In this document: piece by piece, positions 10,920-23,376 of the stretch
Layout of the letters: every line of letters starts with the position of its first letter
Numbering within the stretch: position 1 is the first letter of the stretch
From: Corylus avellana
Taxonomy: Eukaryota > Streptophyta > Magnoliopsida > Fagales > Betulaceae
Length of the DNA stretch: 64,000 bases
Direction of reading: 5' to 3'
Assembly: GCF_901000735.1 (NCBI RefSeq)
Contig: NC_081545.1
Coordinates: 744,001-808,000, forward strand
Program-made: the position numbers and the translations under genes
Notes under the pieces: generated by a model
The model's database searches: none
The model's input: the letters and a program-made list of their open reading frames with translations, nothing else
What the model was told of the DNA's origin: nothing

Positions 10920-13440
10920 TATATGACTCTTCGTTCCGAGAATCTTATGGCGGCTGCTGCAGCTTGGCTCCAGCCGTGTCGAATTCAGAATCTGAGCCGT
11001 CTATGTCTCTTTGTCCACACGCGTGGGCGTCAGAGACAAGCCATTGGATGAGTTTCATTTGGGTTAAAACTGCAGTAGATTTTTTGTCGTTTTAGATATG
11101 TTTATGTCCTTTTAAAAGACTCGACCTCCCTATGTCTCCTGGGGAATTGGGACTGGGCCCAACTCCACTGACATCAAAGTCTTGTGTCCTTCTAACCACC
11201 AAATTTAACCCATCCCAACTCTCAAATTACTGCTGTAATTTTTTGAATCTAATATAAAAATGCTTTCTCTTTTAGCTCCGCTCCACACCTTGGTGGCGGA
11301 TGGTTGTTACTTTACTCGAGCACCTGTTGAGTGGCACTGTCCAAACGCCTATCGAGCGGCAGCACTCGAGCGGCGCACTGAAATCTACTCAATCGTTTAT
11401 TCGATATCGCTCGAGCGATGGGTGTAGGTTATTTTGCGTCAACATCTTCCACGTTAATTTTATCATAATTGGCTTTTGAAGCGACTAATTCTCTATTTAA
11501 TCGAGTTATAATTTAAGACACGTACAAAATCAACCAGTAGAGTCATTTTATTGACTTTAATCAATCTAATATCAACTCATTGATGAGAATTTGGAGTGGA
11601 TAACATTTATCCATTGTTTAAGCTTTTTAGTGTCGTTTCAAGGCTCTGATTAATCATCGTGATAGATCTAACCACGACCATTAATCAACTAGTCTAATGG
11701 CCATTGGCCACCATCTTTTTCTGTCGACTTGTCAACCAATCTATCAACCCATTAAAGTTGGAAATTTGGAGTAGGTCCAACACGTTTCCATTCACCATGC
11801 ATTAATGTCTATTGGAATTTAGAGGCCTTTGACTAAACGGCAATGCCTGCTTCGTTATTGGATATAATTTTTTTATTAGAGTCACAAATTTGACGTAAAG
11901 TTAACGTATGGTAGTGGGTTATCGTTGGGGTTTGATCCGTTTAGTTAATTAAAGAATTAGGTTTTTGTTAACTTATATAGTCTTATACTCATGAATGTAT
12001 GGTCCATAATACTGTATATTTATCTCTAAGAGTAAAATATGTAACTGTTAGTAATTGGACTTCAATATACTCATAGTGAAGCTGGTCCATAAAATCACAA
12101 GAGTTGTATCTCTTGGATATGTAACTTCCATAACTAAAAGTTGTGTCTCTTGGTTGGTTATAAATAACCCATGGAATGAAAATTAAAATGAGATTATTCA
12201 TTCAATCATTTCAGAATTCGAAATTTTGAATCTCTCTCAATTCTCTCTTCTATTCTCCATCAAATAGCATGTAAGTTGCGGGTATATATGTTTTGTTCTT
12301 GTAATAAAACACTATCGTTAAGTTCTTTAAAATCTGAACATGAGAGGCATTATTATGCATTGTAGAACACTTATTAAATATCTTTATTTGTGAATTCTAA
12401 AAGAAATGTAAACACTATAGAACTCTATGTTTTTATGTTTATGTTTTTCTAACGGTAACTTTGTAGGGAGGCTTAATTTTAAAAATTTTCTATCTTCAGT
12501 AGATAATTTTCTTTAGACATGGTAAGATAAGGAAACCATCCACCAATTTTACAAATTTTGTTGTCAGTAATGTTTGTGTTCTTTGAACAGTATTAACATC
12601 AATTTGTTGACGAAATTGCAGCAAATTCCGATAGTCCCCGCAAAGAGAGTTAAGTGCAAAACTTACTTAAGCAATTTGGAGCGTGGAGCTCACCTATTCA
12701 AAGCATGTGAGCCCCGCACCTATTCTTTATGTGGTGCTGCTCCTATTGGCTACGATTCAATCAACAAATTGCAGATGGTTTTGATAGGATCCTTGGGCTA
12801 TGAGATTTGAGCATCATTCTAAGGAGGATTAATTTATACTTGGTATGGGGAGCGATATGGGCACTAAGCAGGCCTGAGGAGCAGTATGGGTTCATCGACT
12901 GAAGTAGGTGTCCACAAATCTTGTAGGATCTATTGAAATCTAGCTTCATACCGGCAGAAATTCGTTGCCCGCAAGCCACAGAGACTTTCACCTCACATGC
13001 ATTGCCCTAAATATAAAAAATTCCATTTATGGACTATGATCCAAAAGTTATGGTGAATTGGTTCAAAGTTAGGAACAACTAACCAGACCCGGTGTTCATA
13101 GGAATGAGGAGCTCTTATAATTGGGCGGTTTAGGCAGTCCTACATGAATTTGAGATTTTTTGTTCCGATACTATGTTATACTATCACTTGTCTCAAAAGT
13201 TTAAACGGATAGGAAATAGTTAAAAACATGTCAACCCTCTCTGATGCAATTTGAATGAACAGTTATAAGAAATCTTTATCTTGTTCATAGGCCTATATTG
13301 AACTTGGTGGAAGTCGTACGAAAGTTGCTATGTATCATATCAAAATTGTTGAAATTAGTCAAACTTTCACTAGATAAGAAGAGTGGAGCTAAAACAGGAT
13401 CGTATTGAGACCTAATACAAGGTGTAACTCTGAGATTGAG
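10920..13440. other. Intergenic, no recognised gene
   Basis: 10920-11140 is GC-richer and may belong to the upstream NF-YB regulatory region. 11300-11420 carries several TCGAGC words (CTCGAGCACC, TATCGAGCGGC, CTCGAGCGGCG, CTCGAGCGATGG) that look like part of a repeat. 11930-12250 has a TATAAATAA at about 12160 and resembles an LTR or promoter remnant. Short frames at 12574-12991 match nothing I know. Confidence 0.35.
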
Positions 13441-13559
13441 GAGGCGTGAATTAGACTGGCAAAATGCTTTCCAAACCCGTTAACCCGCTCAAATTCGAGC
13501 TAAATAAACGGGTTTGAACATGCATGCTAAATAAAATTTTAATCATAAAATGACTCATT

Positions 13560-13990
13560 TTCATTTCACTTGGAATTGAGAGGATCCTATTTTTACATAA
13601 AGATTGGGATACTTTTCTTCCTCTTACAATTCCTTAAGCACTTTAAAGCAAAAAACCAAAAACCAAAAGCTGGGAAAAAAAATGAAGAAGAAAAAAAAAA
13701 AAGAAGCCAGAGGGGTGGCAAAGCCACTTCCATAAAAATGCTTGGGGTTGGCTTAACCCCTATTAGTTTAAGGGTAGATTGGCCACCACCTCCAAGTGTT
13801 AGGGGTAGTTTAGCCACCCCTGGTATTTTTTTTTTTTTTTCTTCTTCTTCTTCTTATGTTGATTGCCTTTTCTTTTTCTTTTTACTTTTTAGAATTTTTT
13901 TATTAAGGGTATTTTTGTCATTAGAGGGATATTGACATTTTTTTTCTTCGTAATTTAGGGAGGACATTGATACTGAAATTGTAGTTTAAA
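13560..13990. mobile_element. Degenerate element with GGGTGGC/GCCACC core
   Basis: The core (13712-13822) alternates GGGGTGGCAAAGCCAC, TGGCCACCACC and TAGCCACCCC between A-rich (13675-13702) and T-rich (13827-13925) arms, so the two sides are roughly complementary. The organisation matches the GC-core elements at 37600-39368, 52441-53179 and 63570-63837. Ends and target duplication were not found. Confidence 0.35.
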
Positions 13991-14605
13991 GGAAGTATGT
14001 GTACTTTTTCCAAGATATAATAGCTTTCAATAATAAAAATATTGTGAAAGTTTGGGTAGTTTTGAAGAATGCTGATTAATGGATTTAGCTAAATAATAAC
14101 AGATTGGATCAAACAAATGATCATGACTCATTACCACCGCTGCCCTTTCATAGTTAACTCATTAATTATTTCAAAAGTTTAAGTCGATAATAAATGATAA
14201 ATTTACTCATTTAACTAACATTTTAACACTGATAAAGATCAAGGAAAATAATACACCGACGGATATCATTCCTCAAAGTCTTCCCAGAATATGAATGAGA
14301 GCTACTTGTGAGTTTTGTGTCTTGTTTCTGGTACACCAAGTTCTGTATGTGGAAGGTGAAGTTCAATCATATAGATTAAATTGGTATTTCAATCAAAATG
14401 TGTCATGATGAGTATGCAGCTACGTTGTCCCCTAATGAGCAAATAAGGCTAACAATGATTTCGAAGCACCTAAGAAAGACTTGGAAATAGAAATAGTTAA
14501 GGTAAAATTGAAAGGAATCATGGGTGACTCATCTCAATCTGGCCGAAATATTGAGAAAACAATGATATGCAGCAAGAATAATCTTATAAATAAGAAGAAG
14601 AATGA

Positions 14606-14738
14606 ATAACACTACTGTTCACACTTATTTATTACATAACGGATAGCGTGACATGTTTTAAGTGGCTTCCCATTTCATTGTCACTTAAAACACGCTACAT
14701 CAATCAATGTAAAATTGGTATGAATAGTAACATTACTT
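14606..14738. mobile_element. MITE, AGTAATGNTACT family, copy 1
   Basis: Imperfect palindrome. The left arm (ACACTACTGTTCACACTTAT) pairs with the right arm (ATGAATAGTAACATTACTT). Internally GTTTTAAGTGGC and GTCACTTAAAACACGCTAC are complementary. The same internal phrase and ends occur at 35575-35672 and 58862-58998. Confidence 0.6.
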
Positions 14739-15520
14739 GAAAAGAATACTTGAGCAAAGCACGAATGGAGAAAGATTGATACTTGCAGGTGCTAAATGCT
14801 ACATTTCAAAGATATGCAGAAGGTAACACTTGCAAATAGTAAAACTAGCTGCAAGGAATAATGGATGACTGATCTCAATATCTGACCAAGGAAATTCATA
14901 AGGCCATGATATGCAGCAAGAACATTAATTTTACAGATAAAAAGAAGAATACTGGAGAAAATAGCACATTTCAGTGGAGAAAGATCAGCTACTTGCAGGC
15001 AGGTGCTAAATGCAACATTTCCAAGAGCTTTTTGAAAGCAAATTAAAGCAAAAGTAAGATGTTAACAGCTTTCCATCGTAAAGAATTGACCTTACATAAT
15101 TAAACTTGTTGGCAATTGATTGTGCTTTAAATGTATCTGAACAGAGTAAGTCAATTAGAATGATTTAAGATCAGCGTTGAGTTGTCTTCTGAACCCCACA
15201 GAATAGTTCAAAAACATGAACAAAAAGATGAGGATATATCAGTAGAAAAAGAAATGGAAGTGGAATTCCATCAATTGGCAATGGCCTTCAAACTTTTAAT
15301 ACTTTAATGTACATTAAGAGAAAACAAAGGACCATAATACACTTAGTGCCTTAATGGGTATCCAAAGTTTGGGAGCAGAAGCTTTCACAATGCACAACAA
15401 CATAACAAAGTAAAAGAAAGATAAAAGTATGCATGACATCCTAAATTCAACAAAATCCATGGCGGATCAAAAACTTCAACAGTAAAAGTTATTTATCATG
15501 ACTTCAAATTAAACACTAAC
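14739..15520. other. Downstream flank of the membrane-protein gene
   Basis: AT-rich. Two similar stretches (ATACTTGCAGGTGCTAAATG near 14780; CTACTTGCAGGCAGGTGCTA near 14988), both beside GGAGAAAGAT, indicate a local imperfect duplication. The right part should hold the 3' UTR of the minus-strand gene at 15521-16138. Confidence 0.4.
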
Positions 15521-16138
15521 TCAAGCTTCGATCTCAAACCTTGAACACTTGATGGAGCCCATGGAGATGTCAATCTCAATCAAGTTGTCTTCCTCGTTCA
15601 TCTCATTTATATCAGAGAAAAGCTCCATCAGACAATGTGGCTGGAAAAAGGATTCAGGCGAGAAATCTGCAGCCACTTTCTGCTGCTTACTAATTACCTT
15701 AGGCTGCTCTTCTGTATGACCAACATATTGCCCACTTGGAAGAGCAATTTCAATGAGGCTTTCCTCGTCAGAAATTGAACCATCCGATTCCTCACTTGTT
15801 GATAAGCGATAGATGCCTTCACTCTCTGATAGCGAATCAGGTGATGTGACAAAATATTGAACTTCTTGGTCTTCCTTCTTTTCTGACATAGATTCACTTT
15901 CAGGCTGATCAGGTTCTGACACAACATCTTCCATTTGCGATGAGCTTCCTCTGCTTTTTGAGAATGTAAAGTAAACAGTAGACAAGATGATCAATACTGT
16001 AGATGTAAGGAGCACGGAGGAGAACCCAAATCCCAAAAAACCAGCAGAAATCAGCAATGGAGCAAGAACAGCAAACCATGGAAGTGGGTTTCTTCTAAAG
16101 CAAACCATTTGGTCTTTAACTCTGCTTTCCAAGTTCAT
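15521..16138 (-). CDS. Unknown plant membrane protein with acidic C-terminal half
   Basis: I do not recognise this gene. It is a single open frame of 205 aa from a good ATG (16138). Residues about 21-40 and 42-59 are two adjacent hydrophobic spans (WFAVLAPLLISAGFLGFGFS; VLLTSTVLIILSTVYFTF), likely a hairpin in a membrane; the preceding FRRNP is positively charged. The rest is acidic, Ser/Glu-rich and probably disordered. It contains two similar motifs, EESLIEIALPSGQ and EDNLIEIDISMGS, the second near the C-terminus (SIKCSRFEIEA). No signal peptide or catalytic motif is visible. The minus-strand leader upstream may be spliced (possible donor GGCTG|GTACAG near 16610). Confidence 0.75.
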   Translation of the reverse strand: MNLESRVKDQMVCFRRNPLPWFAVLAPLLISAGFLGFGFSSVLLTSTVLIILSTVYFTFSKSRGSSSQMEDVVSEPDQPESESMSEKKEDQEVQYFVTSPDSLSESEGIYRLSTSEESDGSISDEESLIEIALPSGQYVGHTEEQPKVISKQQKVAADFSPESFFQPHCLMELFSDINEMNEEDNLIEIDISMGSIKCSRFEIEA

Positions 16139-18660
16139 GAATTAGAAAAAAGCCTAGCCTACTAATCAGTTATCCCGAGAAAAGTAATTATGCACGAAAA
16201 AAGCAATCACTTTCCCTTTTATCGAACTTCAAGAACAGTAGCTGAGATCAATGGAAGACAAAATGGGTGGAAAAGATCAACCTTTTACTTAGAAAAAGGA
16301 TTACGCTAAATATAGATCAAGGACAGATGAAAGAACAGAACAGAACACGTCATGAAGATATCATAAAATTAGATTGATGGATCTTCTATAGATTGAGAAA
16401 GCAAATACAGCTAGGAGGATAAGGTGTTTTTGCAGATAATACAAAGGGAAATCACAATTTAAAGCTCCACTGCTTTTCTTGATTGTCTATATTTAGAAAA
16501 GACAAATAGCTAAAAAGGAAAGATTTTTATGGGACTCGAACATGCAGAATCTGCAGATTGTATTAATAGGCAGATGAAAAAGGAATGAATAAGGAAGAAA
16601 TCTGTACCAGCCCAAGCTGCTGTGCCTAGAGATTTGATTAACAGCTGTGCCTGCACCGGCTTGCACAAAAGGGAAAAGATAAGAAATTTGTTTTTTTTTT
16701 TCCTTTTCTTTCTTTTAAAACTAGTAAATTACATAGTTGTTTCTCTTATCACAGACTCACAGTTTCCCAAGCTCCATTGCTCCTAAAAAACTGGGGTTTT
16801 GCTTCTTAAAACCAATCAGGCGGTTTTCCTCTGCAGCTGATTCTCTTGAAAAACCCAAAACCTGTGGTTTCCCACTACTGTTTATTAGTCTCAGAGCATG
16901 GAAATTTGAGAAGCCATGTGCACATATGTGAGCTCACCACATGGCACTTCCCCTCCAATTTCAATGCAGAAACAAGAGTCGACAAAAGAAAATAAAAAAG
17001 ACCACGAACAGAAGAGTAAAAGGAAAAATTATATTATTTTCTCACAACCATACCAGAAGCTTCAATAAGGTACATCACCCAAAGACTCATCGTTTACTTA
17101 TTTTCCACCAACAAAAAACTTTCTTTTACTCAAAACCCTCATCTGATTAACCCAAAAAGACCAACTTTGTGCAGAAACCAAATTGTTCCAAGCATTTCTG
17201 TGCCATTAGATTCAAACCATCATTAATATATACCTCAGATGGCCTGCCAATGGGGACCTAAAAGAATATCAGCTCTTTTGCAGCAAATTCAAGGGAAGAC
17301 TGGAGCCCAGGATCAGAAGGAGGACCTTTTAGTAAAATTTAGAAACTTTGCTGCAATTACATCAAAACTTCATATGCAATGGACAGAAATTGGTATATAT
17401 TCATGATCTTATAGAAAACCAATAAGTCTGTTACTTATCTCATAGACCAAATCCTTTGAAGTAAGAATTAAGTTGTAATTGTATCCCACCTCTTGTTTTA
17501 TATTAATTTTTCATTCGTATTAGGGAAGATTTCACTTAGCCCATGATACTTCTGCACTTTTGTATTCATACATTTAAAGTTTAAAACACGAGAATTTTGA
17601 ATCTTTTAAAATCTAAGAATATAATTACAAAAATGTAGAGACAAGCTTGATTATTATTAAGTTCAAAAGATGTGACCATAGAGAGAAGAAACAAAAGAAG
17701 AGCTACATATTTTATCATTTAAAAACTCGGTGACAAACATAAAGCAGAATATTCAAATAAACCACTTCACCTGATAAAAACCAAAACAAATGTCTGTGTT
17801 TGACTTGGTTTTTATAATTACTCAATGGTCATACACCCAAATAAACTTTTTCATAATCATAATTACCCTGAATAACAAAAGAATAGGAAAAATTAATTAA
17901 ACAGCTATATATTGCTCATGGTTTTTGTCTTTTGGCCCTCTTTTTGTAGTAGTGCTCTGTACGTTGTCAGTCAATGCAGATGTAATTAACATCAGTTAAA
18001 TAAATAATATGAGTTCTAGATGAAATGGTTGAATGATAACAATAAATATATAAAATTATATATGTGTGTGTATGTAGATCTTGACATTAGGGCATGTAGA
18101 TATAGGGTTAAAAGTTTTAGCTATAAGCAATGCTTTTTGCTTTCAGGATTGCGCCACTAATGATGGCTTCAAGTATGCTTTAATTAACACAAGGGCCATC
18201 TGTGTGTTGTTTTTTATACCTACCAAAAAGAGGTTGCCCCCACTTTCCACCATTGCTGGTGAAACGCAGTGCCAGAGGTCGGCTCAAATCCAATGCCTGG
18301 ATTTCTCATTTTCTTGATGCGTGTCTACAACGGCCTCCCAAAGCGTCTAGCACATGGGCCACTCTTCCACCACAGCTTGAAATGATGTTGAGGACTGAAG
18401 GATTTCTATATATATATATTTTAGCTCAAGTTGCTCTTCATTTATCATCACATACATTTTTCTTCTTGGTGATAGGGCCAACAAGAAAGATGTAACTCAA
18501 TGAAGACCAGTTTTTTAATTTTTTATTTCATGAAACAGTCACTAGGGTTTCTCCCTTTTTTTTTTTTTTTTTTTTTTTTTTTAGGGTGAATGAGGCAAAT
18601 ATACATCTAAAGAGAGATAATGGGAATTTCGCATTAACAAAATGTGTACTTTCAGGTAGG
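16139..18660. other. Upstream flank of the membrane-protein gene, otherwise unassigned
   Basis: The first 600 bases probably include the leader and promoter of the minus-strand membrane-protein gene. The open frames at 16737-17150 and 18081-18495 match nothing I recognise and lack a supporting context. A 30-base poly-T tract lies at about 18552-18582. Confidence 0.4.
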
Positions 18661-19080
18661 GATGTACAAGTGATAACAGTTAGTGGTTAGGGTCTTTAAC
18701 TTCAACCGTCTTATACGGATATCAAATTTTAGTAACCGCAACTACATTGCCTTAGAAGGTTTACAGTTTTAGAATAACCTCCGATTAGCGGTTATTAAAA
18801 CCAAAAATCGCACTGCATAACTGCTTTGTACGTAGGTATGGCCATTATATATGGACTTTTTTTGATGTTTTAGGTCTATCTTATGCCTCCTTTTAGGGCA
18901 TATTATAAATGATATAAAACGCCAATACAAAATCGTTTTGTAATATTATTATTTTTTATATATATAATAAAGGTAGGCAGTCGGCAGCTTTTTTCAACAA
19001 CCTATAAAAGCGGTTATATATGTAATTAGTGATTATTAGGTGGTTAATAATCGCCTGCTTATATTCACTTTTATTTTTGG
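18660..19080. mobile_element. Degenerate hAT-like fragment
   Basis: Starts GGTAGGGATGTACAAGTGAT and holds repeated CGGTTA words (GTTAGTGGTTAGGG, GATTAGCGGTTATTAAAAC, AAAGCGGTTATATATG, GGTGGTTAATAATCGCC). Plant hAT MITEs with a GGGATG end and internal GGTTA/TAACC repeats have this look. The right end is unclear. Confidence 0.35.
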
Positions 19081-20515
19081 GAGTTTTTGTTTAATAAAAA
19101 TATTTTGATGTGACGTAAAAATGAAAATTATTTTTAAAGTTTTTTAAAATGACACTCTTTTGTTAATGATGGATGAGTTCAACATTTGTATGCTAGTGGT
19201 ATAATACTATAATTAGAGCTAGTATTCGATTGTAGAGATATAAAGATATTCTATACAACCCTAAAAAATAAAATTAAATATAACTACATGTACACCAACC
19301 TGCTCTAGATAGATGATACTATTTAATAGAATAATCTGAATTAAAATCAAAATCCTATACAAGAATCTAGATTACCATCAATACTTTTCTTTATTCCTTT
19401 TTATCTGCTCCAGTCCAGTAATGTTATTACATTACATTTTCAAGCTTAAACTTAATTAATAGAAAGCAATAATATCACTCAATTTGGGGAGTGCGTAAGC
19501 ACTAATTGTTTCATCCTTCCAAACTATATAATTAATTTTGTGATAATTGGGATTCGAAATAAGAACCAAAAGGAATTAATTAAGTCAACTAGCTTTATTG
19601 TTTATCTTGTAAGAAGAAAACTGAATATTAATTAAGAATTAAAAAAGGAGCTTCTTCATATAAACTTATTCGTCCAAGAGAGTAAACGCTTACTTAGCTA
19701 GCTTTATGAGAAGCTCCGTTCGCCTCCCTTCTAACATGAATCTCATGCCAAACCTGAAAATTATTCAGAACAATTCATTATTTCCTTTTTCAATGCCTGC
19801 ACAAATCATCTTCTAAATCCACCTTTTGCAGCCCCAGATCTCTACCGGAGCTCTCAAAGCCGTCGACGCCATCCCCTTTGCAACAACCGGATCAGTTGGT
19901 CATCGTGGTTTTTATTAATTTGCTATACATAATCAATCCATATCCAATTGAAATTACTGGTGTGTATATATATATATATATACTTAATTTTAGTATGCAG
20001 TGCTATATCCTCTATCTTAATTAGGAGATTAATTAATATAAATACAAATATATATAGTTTGGTAATGAAAATCCTCCTAGGAAACAAGTAAATATAGCTA
20101 AGGCAATGAAACGAAGATAATGCCACATGTCGGCCAATTGCAGGTGCTAGTTGCAGATAAAGCAGTCCCATATAAACACAAAAGGGATCGTATTTTTCTC
20201 TATATTTTGACTACAAGACAGACAAACTTAACATTATTCCACAATTTATTTAATTAAAGATGTTTTCGAGCTCTGACTTAGAGAAATTTTTTCTTGAAAG
20301 AAGCATGCATTGAGATCAAGAAATCCAACCGTTGTTGGGGAGTGTAACTTAAGGAATGTCCACATATCGATTGATGAGAATTGGAGGGGACCATATCGAT
20401 CTAAGTTTTGATGAATGTTTCATTGTAATTGTAGGACTATGGATAAAATATATATAGTATGACTTTGAATCTAGAGCTAAGACTTTTTCTTTTTCTTTTT
20501 CTTTTTTAATTGGGA
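19081..20515. other. Intergenic, no recognised gene
   Basis: AT-rich with a (TA)n tract at 19967-19982. A GC-richer patch at 19705-19905 has an exon-like look (ATGAGAAGCTCCGTTCGCC...) but no continuing frame or family match. Confidence 0.35.
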
Positions 20516-20815
20516 TTCCCTATTTTCATTACTCAAAAAACATTTACAACTCATACAACGTTAACATGACTAATGCAATCGGGAATATGCTCTTCACCAA
20601 ATTGGATATCTCCGCATGCTAAAGCCTTCTTGGCTTATGTGCATGGGCAGCTTCATTGCCTTCTCTTTTAACATGATATAAACCTCTCAAGACTGTAACT
20701 TTTGGAGCAGAGTTTTCGCTAATTGATTACGTGACCATAGCAACTCCAGTAGCTCCCTTCCATCCTTAGGGATTTGACAATCTCTAGAGCATCGCCTTCT
20801 AGAATAATCTAGAGC
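20516..20815 (-). pseudogene. LINE-type RNase H remnant
   Basis: On the minus strand the sequence translates in pieces to LEGDALEIVKSL, then KEGNEAAHA-like residues, then EEHIPDCI, interrupted by frameshifts. EGDAxxVVxxL and the REGNxxAHxLAK block are signatures of the RNase H-like domain at the 3' end of plant LINE-1-type retrotransposons. The copy is truncated and non-functional. Confidence 0.6.
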
Positions 20816-21397
20816 TAAGACTTTAATTACTATAAAGTCTTCAAGAAAAATGTAATTATGTAATGGGCAATAAATTATTTCTTTTGTGCAACTTCATATA
20901 TATAGGAAAATTAAGGGGGGAAAAGAAAAGCAAAGTATTCAAGCATATAAGAGTTCTTATTGAAGCATTGAAGCATTTAATGGAAAAATAAAAAATAAAA
21001 AAATAAAATACTTGCTACCATAGACATGAATAGGAGTAAATGATAACATTTAAAGTAATATTTGAAAGGGTTACTTTATCATAAAATAAGTTGCGGCATA
21101 ATTAAACATTTAAAGTAACTTATCATAAGTGTAGTCTTGTAATTTCACTTAAAATGATTTAGTTTTTCTTTCAAAAATTTCAAAAATATGTTCATGAGGA
21201 CTTGGGTCAGAAATGGTCCATTTGGACCTCTTCCTAATTAGGTTAACCATTTAAGAACCGTATCTCACTCAATGAGCCTAAACTAGTATACTACGTACAC
21301 TCAACTCTTCAAGTTCATTTAAACCTTGTTTTTGATGAAATTTGTGAGAAATTACTTAGTTTCATGGAATACTTTTAACGTACACCACCTAAAGGGG
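20816..21397. other. Intergenic, no recognised gene
   Basis: AT-rich. Short direct repeats (ACATTTAAAGTAA near 21047 and 21107) are the only structure seen. Confidence 0.4.
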
Positions 21398-21480
21398 TAT
21401 TAAATGGTTCTCTTGAATGTTAATTAATCATTTTTAATCATGATTAAAAATGCTTTAACATTCAAGAGAACCATTTAATA
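21398..21480. repeat. Near-perfect 83-bp hairpin
   Basis: The left arm from TATTAAATGGTTCTCTTGAA pairs perfectly for about 26 bp with the right arm ending TTCAAGAGAACCATTTAATA. A 3-nt bulge separates this from a second stretch (CATTTTTAATCA / TGATTAAAAATG) meeting at the centre. It is either a very short MITE or a small-RNA-type foldback. Confidence 0.75.
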
Positions 21481-21546
21481 TGAGGTTTTTTGCCATAGAA
21501 TTGAAGTTTCTAACCTAACCCAAAAGCTATGATCATGCAACCCCCT

Positions 21547-21578
<32 letters not shown>

Positions 21579-22475
21579 AACATTTTCACAGCATTTAACA
21601 ACTAAGGGCTTTAGGCATAATATCTCAAATCATTTTCATGAAGAGCATCATAATTAAATGAGCCATTATGAAGTTCTTCTTTTTTAATGGCCAAAAGAAA
21701 CAACTCTTTTCTACAAAAGAAACATATTTTATGATCCAATCAGCAGAAGAATCTGTCGATTCCTGTTCGATCAAGGCATCACATGTATTGTTCAAATGAA
21801 TGTTGCATTGTACAAAAATCCAAGGCGTTTGGATGATGTCTTAGTTGAACAAATTATAGCAAGTCTCGTTTGAACGAGATTTAATCTCATTCAAACGATA
21901 TCGCGATAATCTTTTTTTCTTTTTCTTTTTTCAATTTTTAGTACGGTTATGACTATTCTGTATTTAAGCCTAATAACTAGGACTTCTTTGGCCACAATTT
22001 ATGTTGTATTTTCATTCGTTTTCAATTAGAAATGCTCAAAGGTTGAGTTTTGTTCTATTTTGCTTCAATTATTTGATTTTGTTATTGGATTTAGGAAGGT
22101 TGTTAATCTTGTGTTGTTTGGTTTTGCAATCCACCACACCTACACTACATCAAGCTACTTTTTTTTAAAATCATAGCTAGATGGTGCATGTTTTGCATGA
22201 AAAGGTTCATGATCCCAATGAAAGAAAATTAGCAAGGGTTGACTCAGTTGATTAGGGTTAATTAAGGGTATGGAAATTACTTTATTAATCAAAATTATGT
22301 TAAGTTGAAATCGCAAAATTTTAAGCCTTTTGCCCCATATGTCATGTGTCATAGATTAATTTATTATTTTTTGCAATGAGTGATTAATTACTTTTTTAAA
22401 TTAAGTAAACTAGCAATTAGCTATTTGTCAAAACTCCAAACCACAAAGACTATAAATGCATTAATTCGATCTTTT
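21481..22475. other. Intergenic, no recognised gene
   Basis: AT-rich with a (TA)n tract near 21560-21578. A short inverted pair (CGTTTGAACGAGATT / AATCTCATTCAAACGA) at 21867-21898 forms a small hairpin. Confidence 0.45.
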
Positions 22476-22487
22476 ACTCAAAATATA

Positions 22488-22553
22488 AATTTTTTTGACA
22501 TGTCCACACAAGGGAAGGGGCCCCTTCCCTGTGTAAACATGTCAAAAAAAAAA
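22488..22553. repeat. Palindrome centred on GGGGCCCC
   Basis: Arms TTTTTTTGACATGT and ACATGTCAAAAAAA flank ACACA/TGTGT and GGGAAGGGG / CCCCTTCCC around the centre at 22517-22524. Pairing is broken only by one or two unpaired bases. Three copies of CTCAAAATATAAATT surround it (about 22477, 22580 and 22618), suggesting insertion or local duplication. Confidence 0.75.
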
Positions 22554-22675
22554 AAAAGAATTAAGCCTACTACCCCAAAACTCAAAATATAAATTAAAAT
22601 ACATCATTAATTTATAACTCAAAATATAAATTCAAAATATATATCTAGTTCAAGTTAGATGGGTCCCAAATATAG

Positions 22676-22862
22676 AAAAGGATCATCGATCTCCATTTCA
22701 AATCTCTTTCATTTCCTCCATGTAGTGCATTTTGAAGGATATATAGTGCATTTAGTGCACTACTATCATTAAAACTTTTGGACAACACTACTTTTCAAAA
22801 TGCATAAAGGAAATTGAGGGAATTTAAAATGGAGAAGATCATTTTCCCCCAAAATATTGGAT
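22676..22862. mobile_element. MITE-like palindrome (GGATC..CTCCATTTCA family)
   Basis: The left end (AAGGATCATCGATCTCCATT) is complementary to the right end (AAAATGGAGAAGATCATTTT). Internally, GTGCATTTTGAA and TTCAAAATGCATAAAGG pair. Related palindromes lie at 41412-41576 and 46984-47146. Confidence 0.55.
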
Positions 22863-23343
22863 TGAAATCCCCTAGCTCTAGTTCTCTCTCTTTCTTTGAT
22901 CAAATCCCTTGGTTCCTTTTTTTTTTTTTTTAAATCTAGTTCTAGGTTAGATGGGCTCCAAATATTGGATTGAAATCCCCTAGCTCTAGTTCTAAGTATT
23001 CCAAACTAGCACGAAAAGAGACATAACCTTACAATATATATACATATTGTTTCTAAGCAAGATATAATTTCATTAAGACGAGAAACAATAAAGTACAAAA
23101 AAGTGGGGATGAAAAGAGGAAAAAAAAAAAAAAAAAAAAAAAAGGAAAGGAAGGGAAGAGGAGGGAAGGAAAGGACACTATGCTTCTTGCTAGGGAGCGG
23201 CAAAGGAAAAAAGGGAAAAAGGAACTCTACTAAGAGAGCGGGATGTCGTTCACAAAGAGGTGGAGGTAGGGACGGAGGAGGAAGGGGACTGGTATAGGCC
23301 ATGCCTCCACCCCCCAATTCCTAAGAAAAAATACATTAAGGTA

Positions 23344-23376
<33 letters not shown>

